Positions 45,178 to 54,328 are shown, counted from the first letter of the stretch. The stretch: DNA of 64,000 bases from Rhizobiales bacterium PAR1 (GCA_002256205.1 NKIW01000005.1:338830-402829); one strand, 5' to 3'. Notes: generated from the letters alone by a model not told the origin. Made by a program: numbers and translations.

Positions 45178-45228
45178 CGAATTAGAAAAGCAAAGAAAGC
45201 GCTTATATTACAAGCGCTTCCGTTTCTG

Positions 45229-45585
45229 CTACCCGATCTTGCCGTTCCGTTCGTCCTCGGCCTTGATGTAAGCCCGGAGCTTCAGGGAGGCTTCGTAAGG
45301 GTATTGGCTGACCGCCGAGCGGGTTGCAGAGTCGACAACCTTATAGATGAGGTCGCCGGTCTCGCGGTCGAGCTCGATCGAACTTTCGTATTTTTTCAAG
45401 ACCACAGGATCGCTCTCCTTGGAGCGGCGATCCTTTGACCAGCGCGTCTGATCGGCTCCGACCTGAGCGGAGACGGCGACGGGCGGCGGGAGGTCAGTGT
45501 GTACGGCTTGTCGCACCGGAACCGGATCGGATCTCCCTGTTCCGAAAGACGCGACAGGCACGGAACCTGAAAGGCGCGTATCCAT
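45229..45585 (-). CDS. FlaG-like flagellar protein
   Basis: A 118-residue protein. The N-terminal half is polar and low in structure; the C-terminal half (YESSIELDRETGDLIYKVVDSATRSAVSQYPYEASLKLRAY) has the beta-hairpin pattern of FlaG, in which a DxxTGxxIxKVxD motif is followed by Q-x-P. FlaG affects filament length in other bacteria. It lies upstream of the two flagellins on the same strand, separated by the GGTTAA-rich promoter, so it is probably transcribed separately. Confidence 0.68.
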   Translation of the reverse strand: MDTRLSGSVPVASFGTGRSDPVPVRQAVHTDLPPPVAVSAQVGADQTRWSKDRRSKESDPVVLKKYESSIELDRETGDLIYKVVDSATRSAVSQYPYEASLKLRAYIKAEDERNGKIG

Positions 45586-45839
45586 GACACAACTCGTTTC
45601 TGGCAGACATCCACGTCCTGCCTGTACACTTTATAGGCATGACCGAATTTACTTTTCGTTCAGAAATTTGGTTGAGACAAAATGAATCAGGGGCCGAAAA
45701 TTTAGCTTCGAATTAATCTTTTTCGCGCAGCTGAACGCTCGAATCATCCCTTTTCAGGGGGTGTTTGTCCGCTCATACTCGCCAGCGCGTTTGGCGAGAG
45801 GCGAAGCCTCACCTGCACCGGCGCGGAGGAGGGAAACAC

Positions 45840-46193
45840 ATGATTACGACGACACTCACCGCGCTGATCGCGCTGTTGCATGTCTATATTCTGGTGCTGG
45901 AGATGTTTCTCTGGGAGACGCCGCGCGGTCGCAAGGCCTTCGGAACCACGGCCGAATTTGCGGCGCAAACGCGCGTTCTGGCCGCCAATCAGGGGCTTTA
46001 TAACGGATTTCTCGCGGCAGGCCTGATCTGGAGCCTGTATCTCGGCGCGGGGGGCGGGGCGATCCGGGTGTTCTTTTTGCTCTGTGTGCTGGTTGCGGGG
46101 CTTTATGGCGCGGCGACGGCAAACAGGCGTATTCTCTTCATTCAGGCGGTGCCGGCGGCGCTGGCGCTCGCGGTGCATCTCGCGGGTCTCTGA
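45840..46193 (+). CDS. DUF1304 small membrane protein
   Basis: A 117-residue protein with four hydrophobic helices and the DUF1304 pattern: HVYILVLEMFLWETPRGRKAF, then AANQGLYNGFLAAGLIW and GLYGAAT. GGAGGGAAACAC precedes the ATG; longer upstream frames are unconserved. The family is of unknown function. It is convergent with the flagellar genes and flanked by a 250-bp AT-richer spacer. Nothing links it to motility. Confidence 0.86.
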   Translation: MITTTLTALIALLHVYILVLEMFLWETPRGRKAFGTTAEFAAQTRVLAANQGLYNGFLAAGLIWSLYLGAGGGAIRVFFLLCVLVAGLYGAATANRRILFIQAVPAALALAVHLAGL

Positions 46194-46280
46194 GGGAGGT
46201 TCCCGCCTGATCCGGGGGTCAGATCAGGCGGGCCATCCTGGAGGTAAAAGGGCTTGAAATTTGACCTTGTACGCATCTTC

Positions 46281-46309
46281 TTCACGCGAACCGGAAGCTC
46301 ACTTCGCTT
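46281..46309. repeat. dispersed repeat, copy 1
   Basis: TTCACGCGAACCGG-N5-CACTTCGCT. A second copy with the same outer blocks occurs at 59192-59219; both lie between genes. Confidence 0.55.
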
Positions 46310-46318
46310 GAAAATGCT

Positions 46319-46801
46319 TTAACTGACCTTCGATAGCGAAAGCGGCGCCGTGCCGGGCTTGCGGTTGACGCCGCCACGCGCGTAGGTCATCGGGCTCGCG
46401 TTCTGGCCGATGGTATCGGCGAGATCGCGCAAGAGTCCTTCGGAGACGGTCCGCGCCGTGGCGACAACCGCCATGTTCAGGGCCATTCCCGCGGAAAAAT
46501 CCTCGTGACGGCTGCGCAGGCGATCGAGATTCTCCGGCTGAAAGCGGCCGATGGCGATCGCGTTGTTCTTCAGGATTTCGAGGCACCGGGTATACACCTG
46601 CGCCGCGGCATTCTTTTCCATCGCGAGGTCGAGCGCCTCACGCACCTTGCCGATCTTGAAGAGACGGGTCTCCTCGACGATCAGCGGCTCGAGTTTATCG
46701 AGCGCTTCGAGAGCCGAAATCACCAGCGTCGTCGCTTCCTCCGGGGAGGAGATGCGGACGCGGCCATCCGGGCGCTCAGGGGTTGGGTCTTTGGACCGCA
46801 T
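46319..46801 (-). CDS. FlgN-like flagellar protein
   Basis: A 160-residue, mostly helical protein. A helical hairpin (ALEALDKLEPLIVEETRLFKIGKVREALDLAMEKNAAAQVY) resembles FlgN/FliT-type export chaperones, and a basic, Pro-rich tail follows. It is the last gene of flgI-flgJ-flgN-like; its start overlaps the end of flgJ by 26 bp. A role as chaperone for hook-associated proteins is inferred from position and fold only. Confidence 0.62.
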   Translation of the reverse strand: MRSKDPTPERPDGRVRISSPEEATTLVISALEALDKLEPLIVEETRLFKIGKVREALDLAMEKNAAAQVYTRCLEILKNNAIAIGRFQPENLDRLRSRHEDFSAGMALNMAVVATARTVSEGLLRDLADTIGQNASPMTYARGGVNRKPGTAPLSLSKVS

Positions 46802-47132
46802 GGGCAGACGACTCCTGTTTACGCAACATTTCACGATAGATTTGCGGGGCGAGGCCAATTCCGCCCTTTGCGGAAATCGACTTGCCGTATTCCTCGATCA
46901 GCATGCCGCGCCAGGTATCCTGACCTGTGGCAGCGGTACCCATCATGCCTTCGCCTTTGACGCCCTCGAACATCGAGCCGACCATGGTCTGGAAGAAGCT
47001 GGCCTCAAGACCCTGCGCGGTTTCCCACGCCTTCTTATTGACCGGCATGTTCTTGGAGAGACGTCCTGCGGCCTGGGCCTGACGGATATCGAGGGCGTAG
47101 TTCGGGTTGGAAGCAATCGCGTTCGAAGCCAT
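46776..47132 (-). CDS. flgJ: rod-binding protein FlgJ (CheL-type, no muramidase domain)
   Basis: A 118-residue protein corresponding to the N-terminal rod-binding domain of FlgJ: AWETAQGLEASFFQTMVGSMFEG, then GQDTWRGMLIEEYGKSISAKGGIGLAPQIYREML. As in other alphaproteobacteria, the C-terminal muramidase domain is absent. It helps assemble the flagellar rod in the periplasm. The ATG overlaps the flgI stop by one base; a GTG one codon earlier is possible. Confidence 0.92.
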   Translation of the reverse strand: MASNAIASNPNYALDIRQAQAAGRLSKNMPVNKKAWETAQGLEASFFQTMVGSMFEGVKGEGMMGTAATGQDTWRGMLIEEYGKSISAKGGIGLAPQIYREMLRKQESSAHAVQRPNP

Positions 47133-48286
47133 CACATCACCTCGATGTCAGCCTGGAGGGCACCGGAAGCCTTGATCGCCTGAAGGATCGAGATCAGGTC
47201 ACGCGGGCCGACCCCGAGGGCATTGAGACCATCGACCAGTTCGCGCAGGGAGACACTGTCCTTCACGATGGCGAGCTTCTTCTTGTCATCCGTATCGACC
47301 TTGACGCCGGTGCGAGGTACCACGGTGGTGACACCGCGCGAGAAAGGCTCGGGTTGGGAGACTTCCGGCGCTTCGGTGATCGTCACGGTCAGGTTGCCCT
47401 GCGCGACAGCCACCTGGCTGACCTTTACGTCCTTGCCCATCACGATGATGCCGGAGCGCTCATCGACGACAACACGGGCGCGCTGATCGGGCTCGATGCG
47501 GAGCTGCTCGACCTCGGTGAGGAGGCGGATCATGTTGCCCTGAAAATTCTTCGGCACCTGCACCGAGACCGTTGAGGGGTCTGTTGGCTCAGCGGAATCG
47601 GCACCGAGGAAATCGTTGATCGCGGCGGCGATGCGGCGCGCCGTGGTCAGATCCGGATTACGCAGGGAGAGACGCAGATTCTGCAGATTGTTGATGCGGA
47701 AATCGACTTCGCGTTCGATCAGCGCACCGTTGGCGATGCGGCCCACGGTTGGCACGCCGCGAGTCACCTTGGCGGCATCGCCCTCGGCAGCAAAGCCGGA
47801 GATCGCGAGGCTGCCCTGGGCGACGGCGTAAACCTCGCCGTCCGCGCCCAGCAGCGGGGTCGCAAGGAGGGTTGCGCCCTGAAGCGACTTCGCATCGCAC
47901 ATCGCGGAAACCGTGACATCGAGGCGGGTGCCTTGCGTGGCGAAAGCCTGAAGGTTCGCCGTCACCATCACTGCCGCCATATTGGCGGTGCGGATGTTGG
48001 CGCCACGGGTGTTGACACCGAGGCGTTCCATCATCGCAGTCAGCGACTGCTTGGTCATCGGGCAGTTGTTGAGAGTGTCACCGGTGCCGTTGAGGCCGGT
48101 GACGAGACCATATCCCACCAACTGGTTCTCGCGCACGCCTTCCATGGCGGCGAGATCCTTGATCCGCGAAAGGGCGGAGGCTTCCGGGGTGCCGAGCATG
48201 GCGATGCTCAAGGCGCCCAGGCCAAGTGCCAGCGCGATATCGCGCAGGTGGCTCCTGACATTAGCGAGGCGGGCCTTCGTGCTCAT
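47132..48286 (-). CDS. flgI: flagellar basal body P-ring protein FlgI
   Basis: A 384-residue protein with an N-terminal hydrophobic signal region (LALGLGALSIAMLGTPEASA). Family motifs include VRENQLVGYGLVTGLNGTGD, NIRTANMAAVMVTANLQAFA, RIEPDQRARVVVDERSGIIVMGKDVKVSQVAVAQGNLTV and a terminal LNALGVGPRDLISILQAIKASGAL. It forms the P ring around the rod in the peptidoglycan layer. flgJ and flgN-like follow in an operon; fliX is divergent across 328 bp. Confidence 0.96.
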   Translation of the reverse strand: MSTKARLANVRSHLRDIALALGLGALSIAMLGTPEASALSRIKDLAAMEGVRENQLVGYGLVTGLNGTGDTLNNCPMTKQSLTAMMERLGVNTRGANIRTANMAAVMVTANLQAFATQGTRLDVTVSAMCDAKSLQGATLLATPLLGADGEVYAVAQGSLAISGFAAEGDAAKVTRGVPTVGRIANGALIEREVDFRINNLQNLRLSLRNPDLTTARRIAAAINDFLGADSAEPTDPSTVSVQVPKNFQGNMIRLLTEVEQLRIEPDQRARVVVDERSGIIVMGKDVKVSQVAVAQGNLTVTITEAPEVSQPEPFSRGVTTVVPRTGVKVDTDDKKKLAIVKDSVSLRELVDGLNALGVGPRDLISILQAIKASGALQADIEVM

Positions 48287-48614
48287 TATGTGCTGCTCCT
48301 GCGGCCTTTTGGCGGATAGGGTCGACAAAAAAGGGTGAACGTACGCGAGACAGGAGCCGTTCGAAGCACTCTCTAGCGAAGGCCATGCCAACACGAAATG
48401 CGTCATAACCCCTTGAAAACAATGGGTCGAATGCGATTGATCCGTAGGGAGAGGCGGTGTTCGCCCGGGTCAAAAGTGCCGACCCGGCAAAAATGTCCTG
48501 GTATGGTTACCGCTGCTTAACCAGCTTCAGCGATCATCAGGATCAGAAAGTCGGTGTTAAGGCCCAAGGGCCGAGGCTCCGATGTCCTGTCAGATGAGAT
48601 CGCCAGAACCAACC
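48287..48614. other. non-coding interval between flgI and fliX
   Basis: A 328-bp divergent promoter region. It contains an inverted repeat CCGGGTC-N9-GACCCGG (48465-48487), a further symmetrical element GGTTA-N7-TAACC around 48508, reminiscent of CtrA sites, and no convincing coding frame. Confidence 0.6.
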
Positions 48615-49049
48615 ATGATGCGCATAGTAGATCAGAAGGCGGTGAACTCGGTGAGCGGCACGCAAGGCGGCCGGCCGGCGGGGGGCACCAGTGGCGCGCG
48701 TTTTACGCTGGATACCGGTGCTGCCACCGTCCGGGCGGAAGCGCAGGCGCCGATCTCAATCATGGGCGGGCTTGAAGCGCTGATCGCCATTCAGTCCGAG
48801 GACAATTCCCGCGAACGCAAGCGTCGCAGCACCCGTCGCGGTCAGGCGATGCTGGATGTGCTCGACGAGTTGAAGCTGGCGCTGCTCTCCGGCCATTTGC
48901 CACCCGATATGCAGGCACGACTCAGCGCCACGCTGCGCGAGGGCTGGCCGAGTGGCGATCCAAAACTCGACGGCATCATCGACTCAATCGAGCTTCGCGC
49001 CGAGGTTGAACTCGCCAAACTGAAGCAGGCCAAGCGCCGCGACATGTGA
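48615..49049 (+). CDS. fliX: flagellar assembly regulator FliX
   Basis: A 144-residue protein. The C-terminal two thirds match FliX: ISIMGGLEALIAIQSED, RRGQAMLDVLDELKLALLSGHLP, and ELRAEVELAKLKQA. In Caulobacter FliX links assembly of the basal body to FlbD-dependent transcription of later flagellar genes. It is divergent from flgI, the same arrangement as in Caulobacter. Start MMRIVDQKAV is provisional: two adjacent ATGs exist and the ribosome-binding site is weak. Confidence 0.85.
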   Translation: MMRIVDQKAVNSVSGTQGGRPAGGTSGARFTLDTGAATVRAEAQAPISIMGGLEALIAIQSEDNSRERKRRSTRRGQAMLDVLDELKLALLSGHLPPDMQARLSATLREGWPSGDPKLDGIIDSIELRAEVELAKLKQAKRRDM

Positions 49050-49154
49050 TTCAACCGGTCGTGACATGTGATTTAGACGCTGCTGCGTTTGGATTACACG
49101 GCGTGCCCTGTGAATTGCGCTTTGCCACCCATGGACAAGATGCACGAAATTGCC

Positions 49155-49173
49155 CGGAAATGCGGCATTTCCG
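49155..49173. promoter_or_regulatory. palindrome upstream of dksA
   Basis: CGGAAATG-CGG-CATTTCCG, a perfect 8-bp inverted repeat 140 bp before dksA. It could be an operator or a short hairpin; no T-run follows. Confidence 0.4.
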
Positions 49174-49312
49174 CAAGATAGTTGCATAAAGTTTTATATT
49201 GCACTGCGGTAATTAGGGCTTTCGTCCGATTTTTTGATTCCCGTGATTGTTTCGTCATACCGGGAGCGCTATACCCCGCCCAACTCTTGAGACCCTGCGG
49301 AGAGATGAGGCT

Positions 49313-49753
49313 ATGGCGACACTCGAAGCCCAAAAGAAGGTTGTCTCGCTCGATCGTGGCTATCGCCCGACCGACGACGAACCCTTCATGAATGACCGTC
49401 AGCGTGAATATTTCCGGCGTAAGCTTCGCGACTGGAAAGAGGAAATCATCCGTGATTCCGAGCTGACGCTGAATGCGATGCAGAGCGATTCGGATTCCCA
49501 TCCCGATCTCGTGGACCGCGCCTCTTCGGAAGGTGACCGGGCCATCGAACTTCGGGCGCGGGATCGTCAGCGCAAGCTGATCGCCAAGATCGATGCCGCA
49601 CTCTCGCGGATCGAGGATGGCTCCTACGGCTATTGCGAGGAAACGGGCGAACCGATCAGCCTCGCCCGGCTCGATGCCCGCCCGATCGCGACTTTGTCGA
49701 TCGAGGCGCAAGAGCGCCACGAGCGCCGCGAGAAAATCTACCGCGACGATTAA
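49313..49753 (+). CDS. dksA: RNA polymerase-binding protein DksA
   Basis: A 146-residue DksA. The coiled-coil arm carries LVDRASSEGDRAIELRARDR, with the Asp and Ala needed near its tip, and the globular end reads GSYGYCEETGEPISLARLDARPIATLSIEAQERHE. Only one of the four zinc-type cysteines is kept (GYC), which is normal for many alphaproteobacterial DksA proteins. It works with ppGpp in the stringent response. GGAGAG lies before the ATG. Confidence 0.95.
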   Translation: MATLEAQKKVVSLDRGYRPTDDEPFMNDRQREYFRRKLRDWKEEIIRDSELTLNAMQSDSDSHPDLVDRASSEGDRAIELRARDRQRKLIAKIDAALSRIEDGSYGYCEETGEPISLARLDARPIATLSIEAQERHERREKIYRDD

Positions 49754-49760
49754 ACATTTG

Positions 49761-49783
49761 GGGAGCTTCGGCTCCCTTTTTGT
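49761..49783 (+). terminator. intrinsic terminator of dksA
   Basis: Stem GGGAGC / GCTCCC with loop TTCG, followed by TTTTTGTTTT, directly after the dksA stop. Confidence 0.9.
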
Positions 49784-49902
49784 TTTCCTCTTTCCGGTGT
49801 GATCAGCGTGCGATCGCCAGTGTGTCCCGCAGGAATGGGTGTCTTTTTGGCTCGGACTTGCTCTAGACTTCGCCGAAACGGGCGAAGGGCAGAACCGGGT
49901 CG

Positions 49903-51906
49903 ATGGGCGCATTAGCCACAGACACGCAAGGGCATGAAAAAAGGCGTTGGCTTCAGCGCTTTGGCTGGCCGCGTGTTCTCGGCGTGCTGGTGCTTCTTGC
50001 GCTGACGCTTCTCAAATATTCCGATCCCGCGCCGCTTGAACGGCTGCGTCTCGCGCTCTTCGATCAGGCGATGGCATCACACCCGCGCGTGACGGGTGAT
50101 TCGCCGGTGGTGATTGTCGATCTTGACGAGGCAAGCCTTGCTCGCATTGGCCAATGGCCGTGGTCGCGCGGGGTGATGGCGCGACTGGTGGAGGCCTCGC
50201 GCGATGCCGGTGCTGTCGCCATCGGCTTCGATATCGTCTTCCCCGAACCGGATCGGCTCTCGCCCAAGCGCCTTGCCGAGAGGCTGCCCGGCTTGACGCG
50301 GGAGAGCGCTGAAGCCTTGCGTCGCGCGCCGGATACGGATGTGGTTTTCGCGGATGCTTTGCGTTCCACGCGCGTTGTGCTGGGGCGTTCTGGCCTGCCG
50401 GACATGGCGTTGGGCGGGAGCGATCCGCATCTCCCCATCGCCATGATGGGGGGTAATCCGCTTGAGCTCATGCCCTCCTACCCTGGTGTTTTGCGCAATC
50501 TGCCGGAGCTTGAGGCTGCGGCTGCCGGTGTTGGCATGTTCTCCGTCCTGCCCGAACAGGATGGCATTCTCCGCCGCGTGCCGCTGGCCTTCAATGTCGG
50601 GGGCGTGGTGCGGCCGACGCTGGCGATCGAGTTGCTGCGCGTCGCTACGGGCGGGGATGCTCTGGCGATCAAACGGGATTCGGCGGGAATTTCCGGCTTC
50701 GTTGTGGGCGGCAATCTCATCCCGACGGAGCGCGACGGGCGGTTCTGGATCAATTTTTCCCGCCATGCGCCGGAGCGCTTTGTTTCGGCTGCCGATCTAC
50801 TCGACGGCAAGATCGCGCCCGAGCGTCTTAAGGACAAGCTTGTGCTGATCGGTTCATCGGCCATCGGCTTGCAGGATTTGCGCGCGACGCCGGTGGAAGC
50901 GGCCATGCCCGGCGTCGAAATCCACGCGCAGGCGCTGGAGACCATCCTGTCCGGCGCGATGCTGACACGGCCTAACTACGCCGCAGGAGCGGAGATTCTC
51001 GCTGGCGCTCTGCTCGCGCTGATCATGATCGCGCTTGTGCCGCGTCTCGGCACCCTGCCGGTGCTGGCACTGGGGCTGGTGCTCGGCGGCGTTACCTTTT
51101 GGGCGGGGCGGTTCCTGTTCACGAACTACCGCCTGCTCATTGATGTGGTTTACCCGCTACTGGCCGGATTTTCCGTGTTCCTGACGCTGGTTTTTGCCAA
51201 TTACTGGCGCGAGGAACGCCAGAAACGGGCGATCCGCGCGGCGTTCCAGCATTATCTCGCACCGAGCCTTGTCGAGCGGCTTGCGAACGAGCCGCATCTC
51301 CTGCGTCTTGGTGGCGAGACGCGTGTCCTCACAGTGCTCTTCGCGGATTTGCGCGGCTTCACGCGCGTTGCTGAGAGCTACCGCGAGGACCCACAGGCGC
51401 TGACCGCCTTGATGAATCGGTTGATGTCGACGCTTTCGGAGGCCATCATTGGGCAGGGTGGCACCATCGATAAATACATGGGCGATGCGGTGATGGCGTT
51501 CTGGAATGCGCCGCTCGACGAACCCGATCACGCCGCCAAGGCGGCCCGGGCGGCGCTGGAGATGCAGCGTCGCATGTCCGCGCTGGAGGTCGAGCGGCTG
51601 GCCGAGGCGCGCATCGAGGGACGCACGCATCTGCCGCTTGCGGTCGGCATCGGGCTCAATACCGGCGCCTGCGTCGTCGGCAATATGGGGTCCGAGTTTC
51701 GCTTCGATTACACCGCGCTCGGGGACGCGGTGAACCTTGCCTCGCGCCTCGAAGGGCTCACGGCGCAGTATGACGCGCCGATTCTTGTCGGTGAGGCGAC
51801 GGCGCAGCTGCTGAAGACGCGCTTCACGCTTTCCGAGCTTGGCGAAACCGCCATTCGCGGCAAGCAGAAAGTGGTGCGGATTTTCGCTTTGAAGGGAACG
51901 GCTTAG
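49903..51906 (+). CDS. CHASE2-domain adenylate/guanylate cyclase
   Basis: A 667-residue membrane protein. One N-terminal helix (about 25-42) leads to an extracytoplasmic CHASE2 domain (about 60-345, VVIVDLDEASLARIGQWPWSRG ... LVLIGSSAIGLQDLRATP), then three helices (about 360-435), then a class III cyclase domain. Metal-binding Asp residues are in LFADLRGFTRV and IDKYMGDAVMAFWNAP; the substrate region is RFDYTALGDAVNLASRLEG. It would make cAMP in response to an outside cue. Its stop codon overlaps the stop of the convergent uxuB gene. Confidence 0.92.
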   Translation: MGALATDTQGHEKRRWLQRFGWPRVLGVLVLLALTLLKYSDPAPLERLRLALFDQAMASHPRVTGDSPVVIVDLDEASLARIGQWPWSRGVMARLVEASRDAGAVAIGFDIVFPEPDRLSPKRLAERLPGLTRESAEALRRAPDTDVVFADALRSTRVVLGRSGLPDMALGGSDPHLPIAMMGGNPLELMPSYPGVLRNLPELEAAAAGVGMFSVLPEQDGILRRVPLAFNVGGVVRPTLAIELLRVATGGDALAIKRDSAGISGFVVGGNLIPTERDGRFWINFSRHAPERFVSAADLLDGKIAPERLKDKLVLIGSSAIGLQDLRATPVEAAMPGVEIHAQALETILSGAMLTRPNYAAGAEILAGALLALIMIALVPRLGTLPVLALGLVLGGVTFWAGRFLFTNYRLLIDVVYPLLAGFSVFLTLVFANYWREERQKRAIRAAFQHYLAPSLVERLANEPHLLRLGGETRVLTVLFADLRGFTRVAESYREDPQALTALMNRLMSTLSEAIIGQGGTIDKYMGDAVMAFWNAPLDEPDHAAKAARAALEMQRRMSALEVERLAEARIEGRTHLPLAVGIGLNTGACVVGNMGSEFRFDYTALGDAVNLASRLEGLTAQYDAPILVGEATAQLLKTRFTLSELGETAIRGKQKVVRIFALKGTA

Positions 51907-53369
51907 GCCTCAGAAACCGTCTTTGCCGCGCCCTTCGTGAAGAGGCTTTCGAGTGCCTTGGTCACCGGGGCGGTGAAGCGCGGGTCCGCAGGCAAATCGG
52001 AGCCGAAAATCTCCGGCATCGCGAGGAGGGCCGGGGCGAGACGCGCCGCGGAAGGACCGGCTTCCGCCGCCACGCTTGCGAGTTTTGTCGCCAGCGGATC
52101 GCGCACGTCAATCGGCGCGCCTTTCTCGTCGGTCCCTGCGACATAGCGCATCCAGCCCGAGACGCCGAGCGCGAGGCGGTCGATGGGGGCACCTGCTTTC
52201 AGACGATCACGGATTGTGCCGAGCAGGCGCTGCGGCAGCTTTTGCGAGCCATCCATCGCGATCTGCCAGGTCCGATGTTTGAGCGCGGGGTTGCGGAAGC
52301 GCTCAATGAGGGCGGACTTGTAGCCATCAAGATCGGTGCCTGCCGGCATATCCAGCGTCGGGGTGATTTCCTCGTCCATCATCGCCCGGATGAGGCGCGC
52401 AAACGCCGGATCGGCGATGGTGTCGGCCACGGTTTCATAGCCCGCGAGATAGCCGAGATAGGCAATCGTCGAGTGCGAACCGTTGAGCAGACGCAGCTTC
52501 ATATGTTCGAAAGGCGTGACATCCTTGACCATCTCGACGCCAGAGAGCGCGAGATCGGGGCGACCCGAGGGGAAAACATCTTCCACAACCCATTGCAGGA
52601 AGGGCTCGGTGACGACCGGCCAGCGATCCTCGACGCCGAGCAACGCCGAAATCCGGGCGCGATCCTCATCCGTCGTCGCTGGCACGATGCGGTCGACCAT
52701 GCTCGCAGGGCAGGCGACCTCGCCCGCGACCCAATGACCGAAATCCTTGTCGAGGAGATGCGCGAAGCGGTCGATGACGCGCTTCACGGTACGGCCATTG
52801 GCCGGGAGATTGTCGCAACAGAGGATGGTGAAGGCGCTGGTGTGGTTGGCGCGGCGCATCCTCAGCGCTTTCGCGAGATAGCCGATGGCCGAACGCGGGG
52901 TATCGGGGTTGGCGAGATCGTGGATGATATCAGGGTGGGCCTCGTTCAGCTGGCCCGTCGCGGGATCGTGGCAATAGCCTTTTTCGGTAACCGTCAACGA
53001 GACGATTTTCGTTGTGGGTGCTGCCATGCGGGCGAGCAGCGCACCGGGGTTTTCCGGTGCAACATGGCTCTCGCGGATGGCGCCGATGACGCGCAACGCC
53101 TCCCCCTGAGATGAGCGGACAGAGAGCGTATAGAGATTATCCTGCGGTTGAAGTGCGTCCCGCGTATCCGCCGAGCGCAAGCTTGCCCCTGCAATGGCCC
53201 AGCCGGTTTCGCCGCGTGCGAGGCACTCCTCGATCACAGCAGCCTGATGCGCGCGGTGGAAAGCGCCGACGCCGAGATGCACGATACCAATCGCTGTCTT
53301 GTCGCGATCATAGGCGGGACGCGTCACAGAGGCGGGAAGAGTGGTCAGCGAGCGGGTCGAAAGGCGCAT
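51903..53369 (-). CDS. uxuB: mannitol dehydrogenase family oxidoreductase, probable fructuronate reductase
   Basis: A 488-residue polyol dehydrogenase. N-terminal NAD-binding GIVHLGVGAFHRAHQA, then the catalytic-region motifs LTVTEKGYCHD, CDNLPANGRTVKRV and KLRLLNGSHSTIAYLGYL with the active-site Lys and His. The family includes mannitol dehydrogenase, arabinitol dehydrogenase and UxuB. The surrounding uxuA, uxaA, TRAP transporter and GntR regulator favour D-fructuronate to D-mannonate reduction. It could also reduce tagaturonate, as no separate uxaB is seen. Divergent from the GntR gene across a palindromic operator. Confidence 0.82.
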   Translation of the reverse strand: MRLSTRSLTTLPASVTRPAYDRDKTAIGIVHLGVGAFHRAHQAAVIEECLARGETGWAIAGASLRSADTRDALQPQDNLYTLSVRSSQGEALRVIGAIRESHVAPENPGALLARMAAPTTKIVSLTVTEKGYCHDPATGQLNEAHPDIIHDLANPDTPRSAIGYLAKALRMRRANHTSAFTILCCDNLPANGRTVKRVIDRFAHLLDKDFGHWVAGEVACPASMVDRIVPATTDEDRARISALLGVEDRWPVVTEPFLQWVVEDVFPSGRPDLALSGVEMVKDVTPFEHMKLRLLNGSHSTIAYLGYLAGYETVADTIADPAFARLIRAMMDEEITPTLDMPAGTDLDGYKSALIERFRNPALKHRTWQIAMDGSQKLPQRLLGTIRDRLKAGAPIDRLALGVSGWMRYVAGTDEKGAPIDVRDPLATKLASVAAEAGPSAARLAPALLAMPEIFGSDLPADPRFTAPVTKALESLFTKGAAKTVSEA

Positions 53370-53461
53370 CGGGGGAGGTTCCGGCGTGCGCGGAGCCCAT
53401 TCCCCAGCGCAAAGCGTGTCACTTTGTTGACATGTCGGCCAAGCTCGGTCAATCTTGGTAT

Positions 53462-53476
53462 ATTGGTCTGACCAAT
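53462..53476. promoter_or_regulatory. palindromic operator between uxuB and the GntR regulator
   Basis: ATTGGTC-T-GACCAAT. The core TTGGT-N3-ACCAA fits the FadR/GntR operator form TGGT-N3-ACCA. The same palindrome, with CAT in the centre, occurs upstream of uxaA. Confidence 0.75.
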
Positions 53477-53516
53477 TTTGGCGGATTGATCAAGACGAAC
53501 ATCGTCAAACAAAAAA

Positions 53517-54299
53517 ATGAACAGGGCAGGACGGAACTTGGCACTCGAAGCCATCGAACCGAGACGGTTGTACCGGCAGGTCGCGGACCAGCTCCGGGCC
53601 TATCTCGATTCGGGCGCGATTCCCGTCGGCGCCCGCATGCCGACCGAGCGCGAATTGGCCGAGCGCCTCAATGTCTCCCGCCCCACGATCCGCGAAGCGC
53701 TGATTGCGCTCGAGGTTGAAGGGCGCGTGCGTATTCGTGTGGGTTCCGGCATTTACGTCAGCGAACCGCCTGTCGTCGCGGAAGCCGCGCGGACTGAGGA
53801 AGAAGGCCCGTTCGAATTGCTGCGTGCCCGCTCGTTTATCGAGGGGGCTGTGGCGGCGGAAGCCGCAGCGCGGATTGAACCCCGGCATCTGGCGATTCTC
53901 GATGGCATTCTCGCGCGCATGGAGGAGGCTGTGCAGCCCAGCGACGAGGCGATCAATCTTGACCGGGAATTTCATGTTGCTGTGGCGTCGATCCTCGGCA
54001 ATGCGGTGATCGAACGCTGCGTGCGCGACCTCTTCAACCAGCGCATGAGCCCGTATTTCGGGCGTCTGGCGGCGCATTTCGAGGATGAGGCGAGCTGGAA
54101 GGCGGCGCTGCGCGAGCATCGCGCGATCCGCAATGCCCTGGCCGAACGTGATCCGATCCTCGCGCGTGATGCGCTGCGTCGGCATCTCGAACGCTCGCAG
54201 GAGCGCTTCTCCAAAAGCTTCGGCGATCTCGAAGGCGAGGTCGACGAGCGCGAACTTTCGACCGAACGACTATCCCGTGCCGCGATCGGCCGGGCTTAA
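53517..54299 (+). CDS. FadR-subfamily GntR regulator, probable hexuronate repressor
   Basis: A 260-residue regulator. The winged helix (about 15-80) has GARMPTERELAERLNVSRPTIREALIALEVEGRVRIRVGSGIYV, and the C-terminal FCD domain has metal-binding His/Asp residues in DREFHVAVASILGN and EHRAIRNALAERD. It resembles UxuR/ExuR. The palindromic ATTGGTC..GACCAAT lies 41 bp before its ATG, and a copy lies before uxaA, which supports a repressor of the whole cluster. The TRAP binding-protein gene starts 29 bp after its stop, so it heads that operon. Confidence 0.88.
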   Translation: MNRAGRNLALEAIEPRRLYRQVADQLRAYLDSGAIPVGARMPTERELAERLNVSRPTIREALIALEVEGRVRIRVGSGIYVSEPPVVAEAARTEEEGPFELLRARSFIEGAVAAEAAARIEPRHLAILDGILARMEEAVQPSDEAINLDREFHVAVASILGNAVIERCVRDLFNQRMSPYFGRLAAHFEDEASWKAALREHRAIRNALAERDPILARDALRRHLERSQERFSKSFGDLEGEVDERELSTERLSRAAIGRA

Positions 54300-54328
54300 G
54301 AAACGACAATACCAAACGGGAGGACACC

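Noticed and set aside
49041..49073. direct repeat GACATGTGATT at the end of fliX as a mobile-element target duplication
   Set aside because: The two 11-bp copies lie only 22 bp apart with nothing between them; more likely local slippage.
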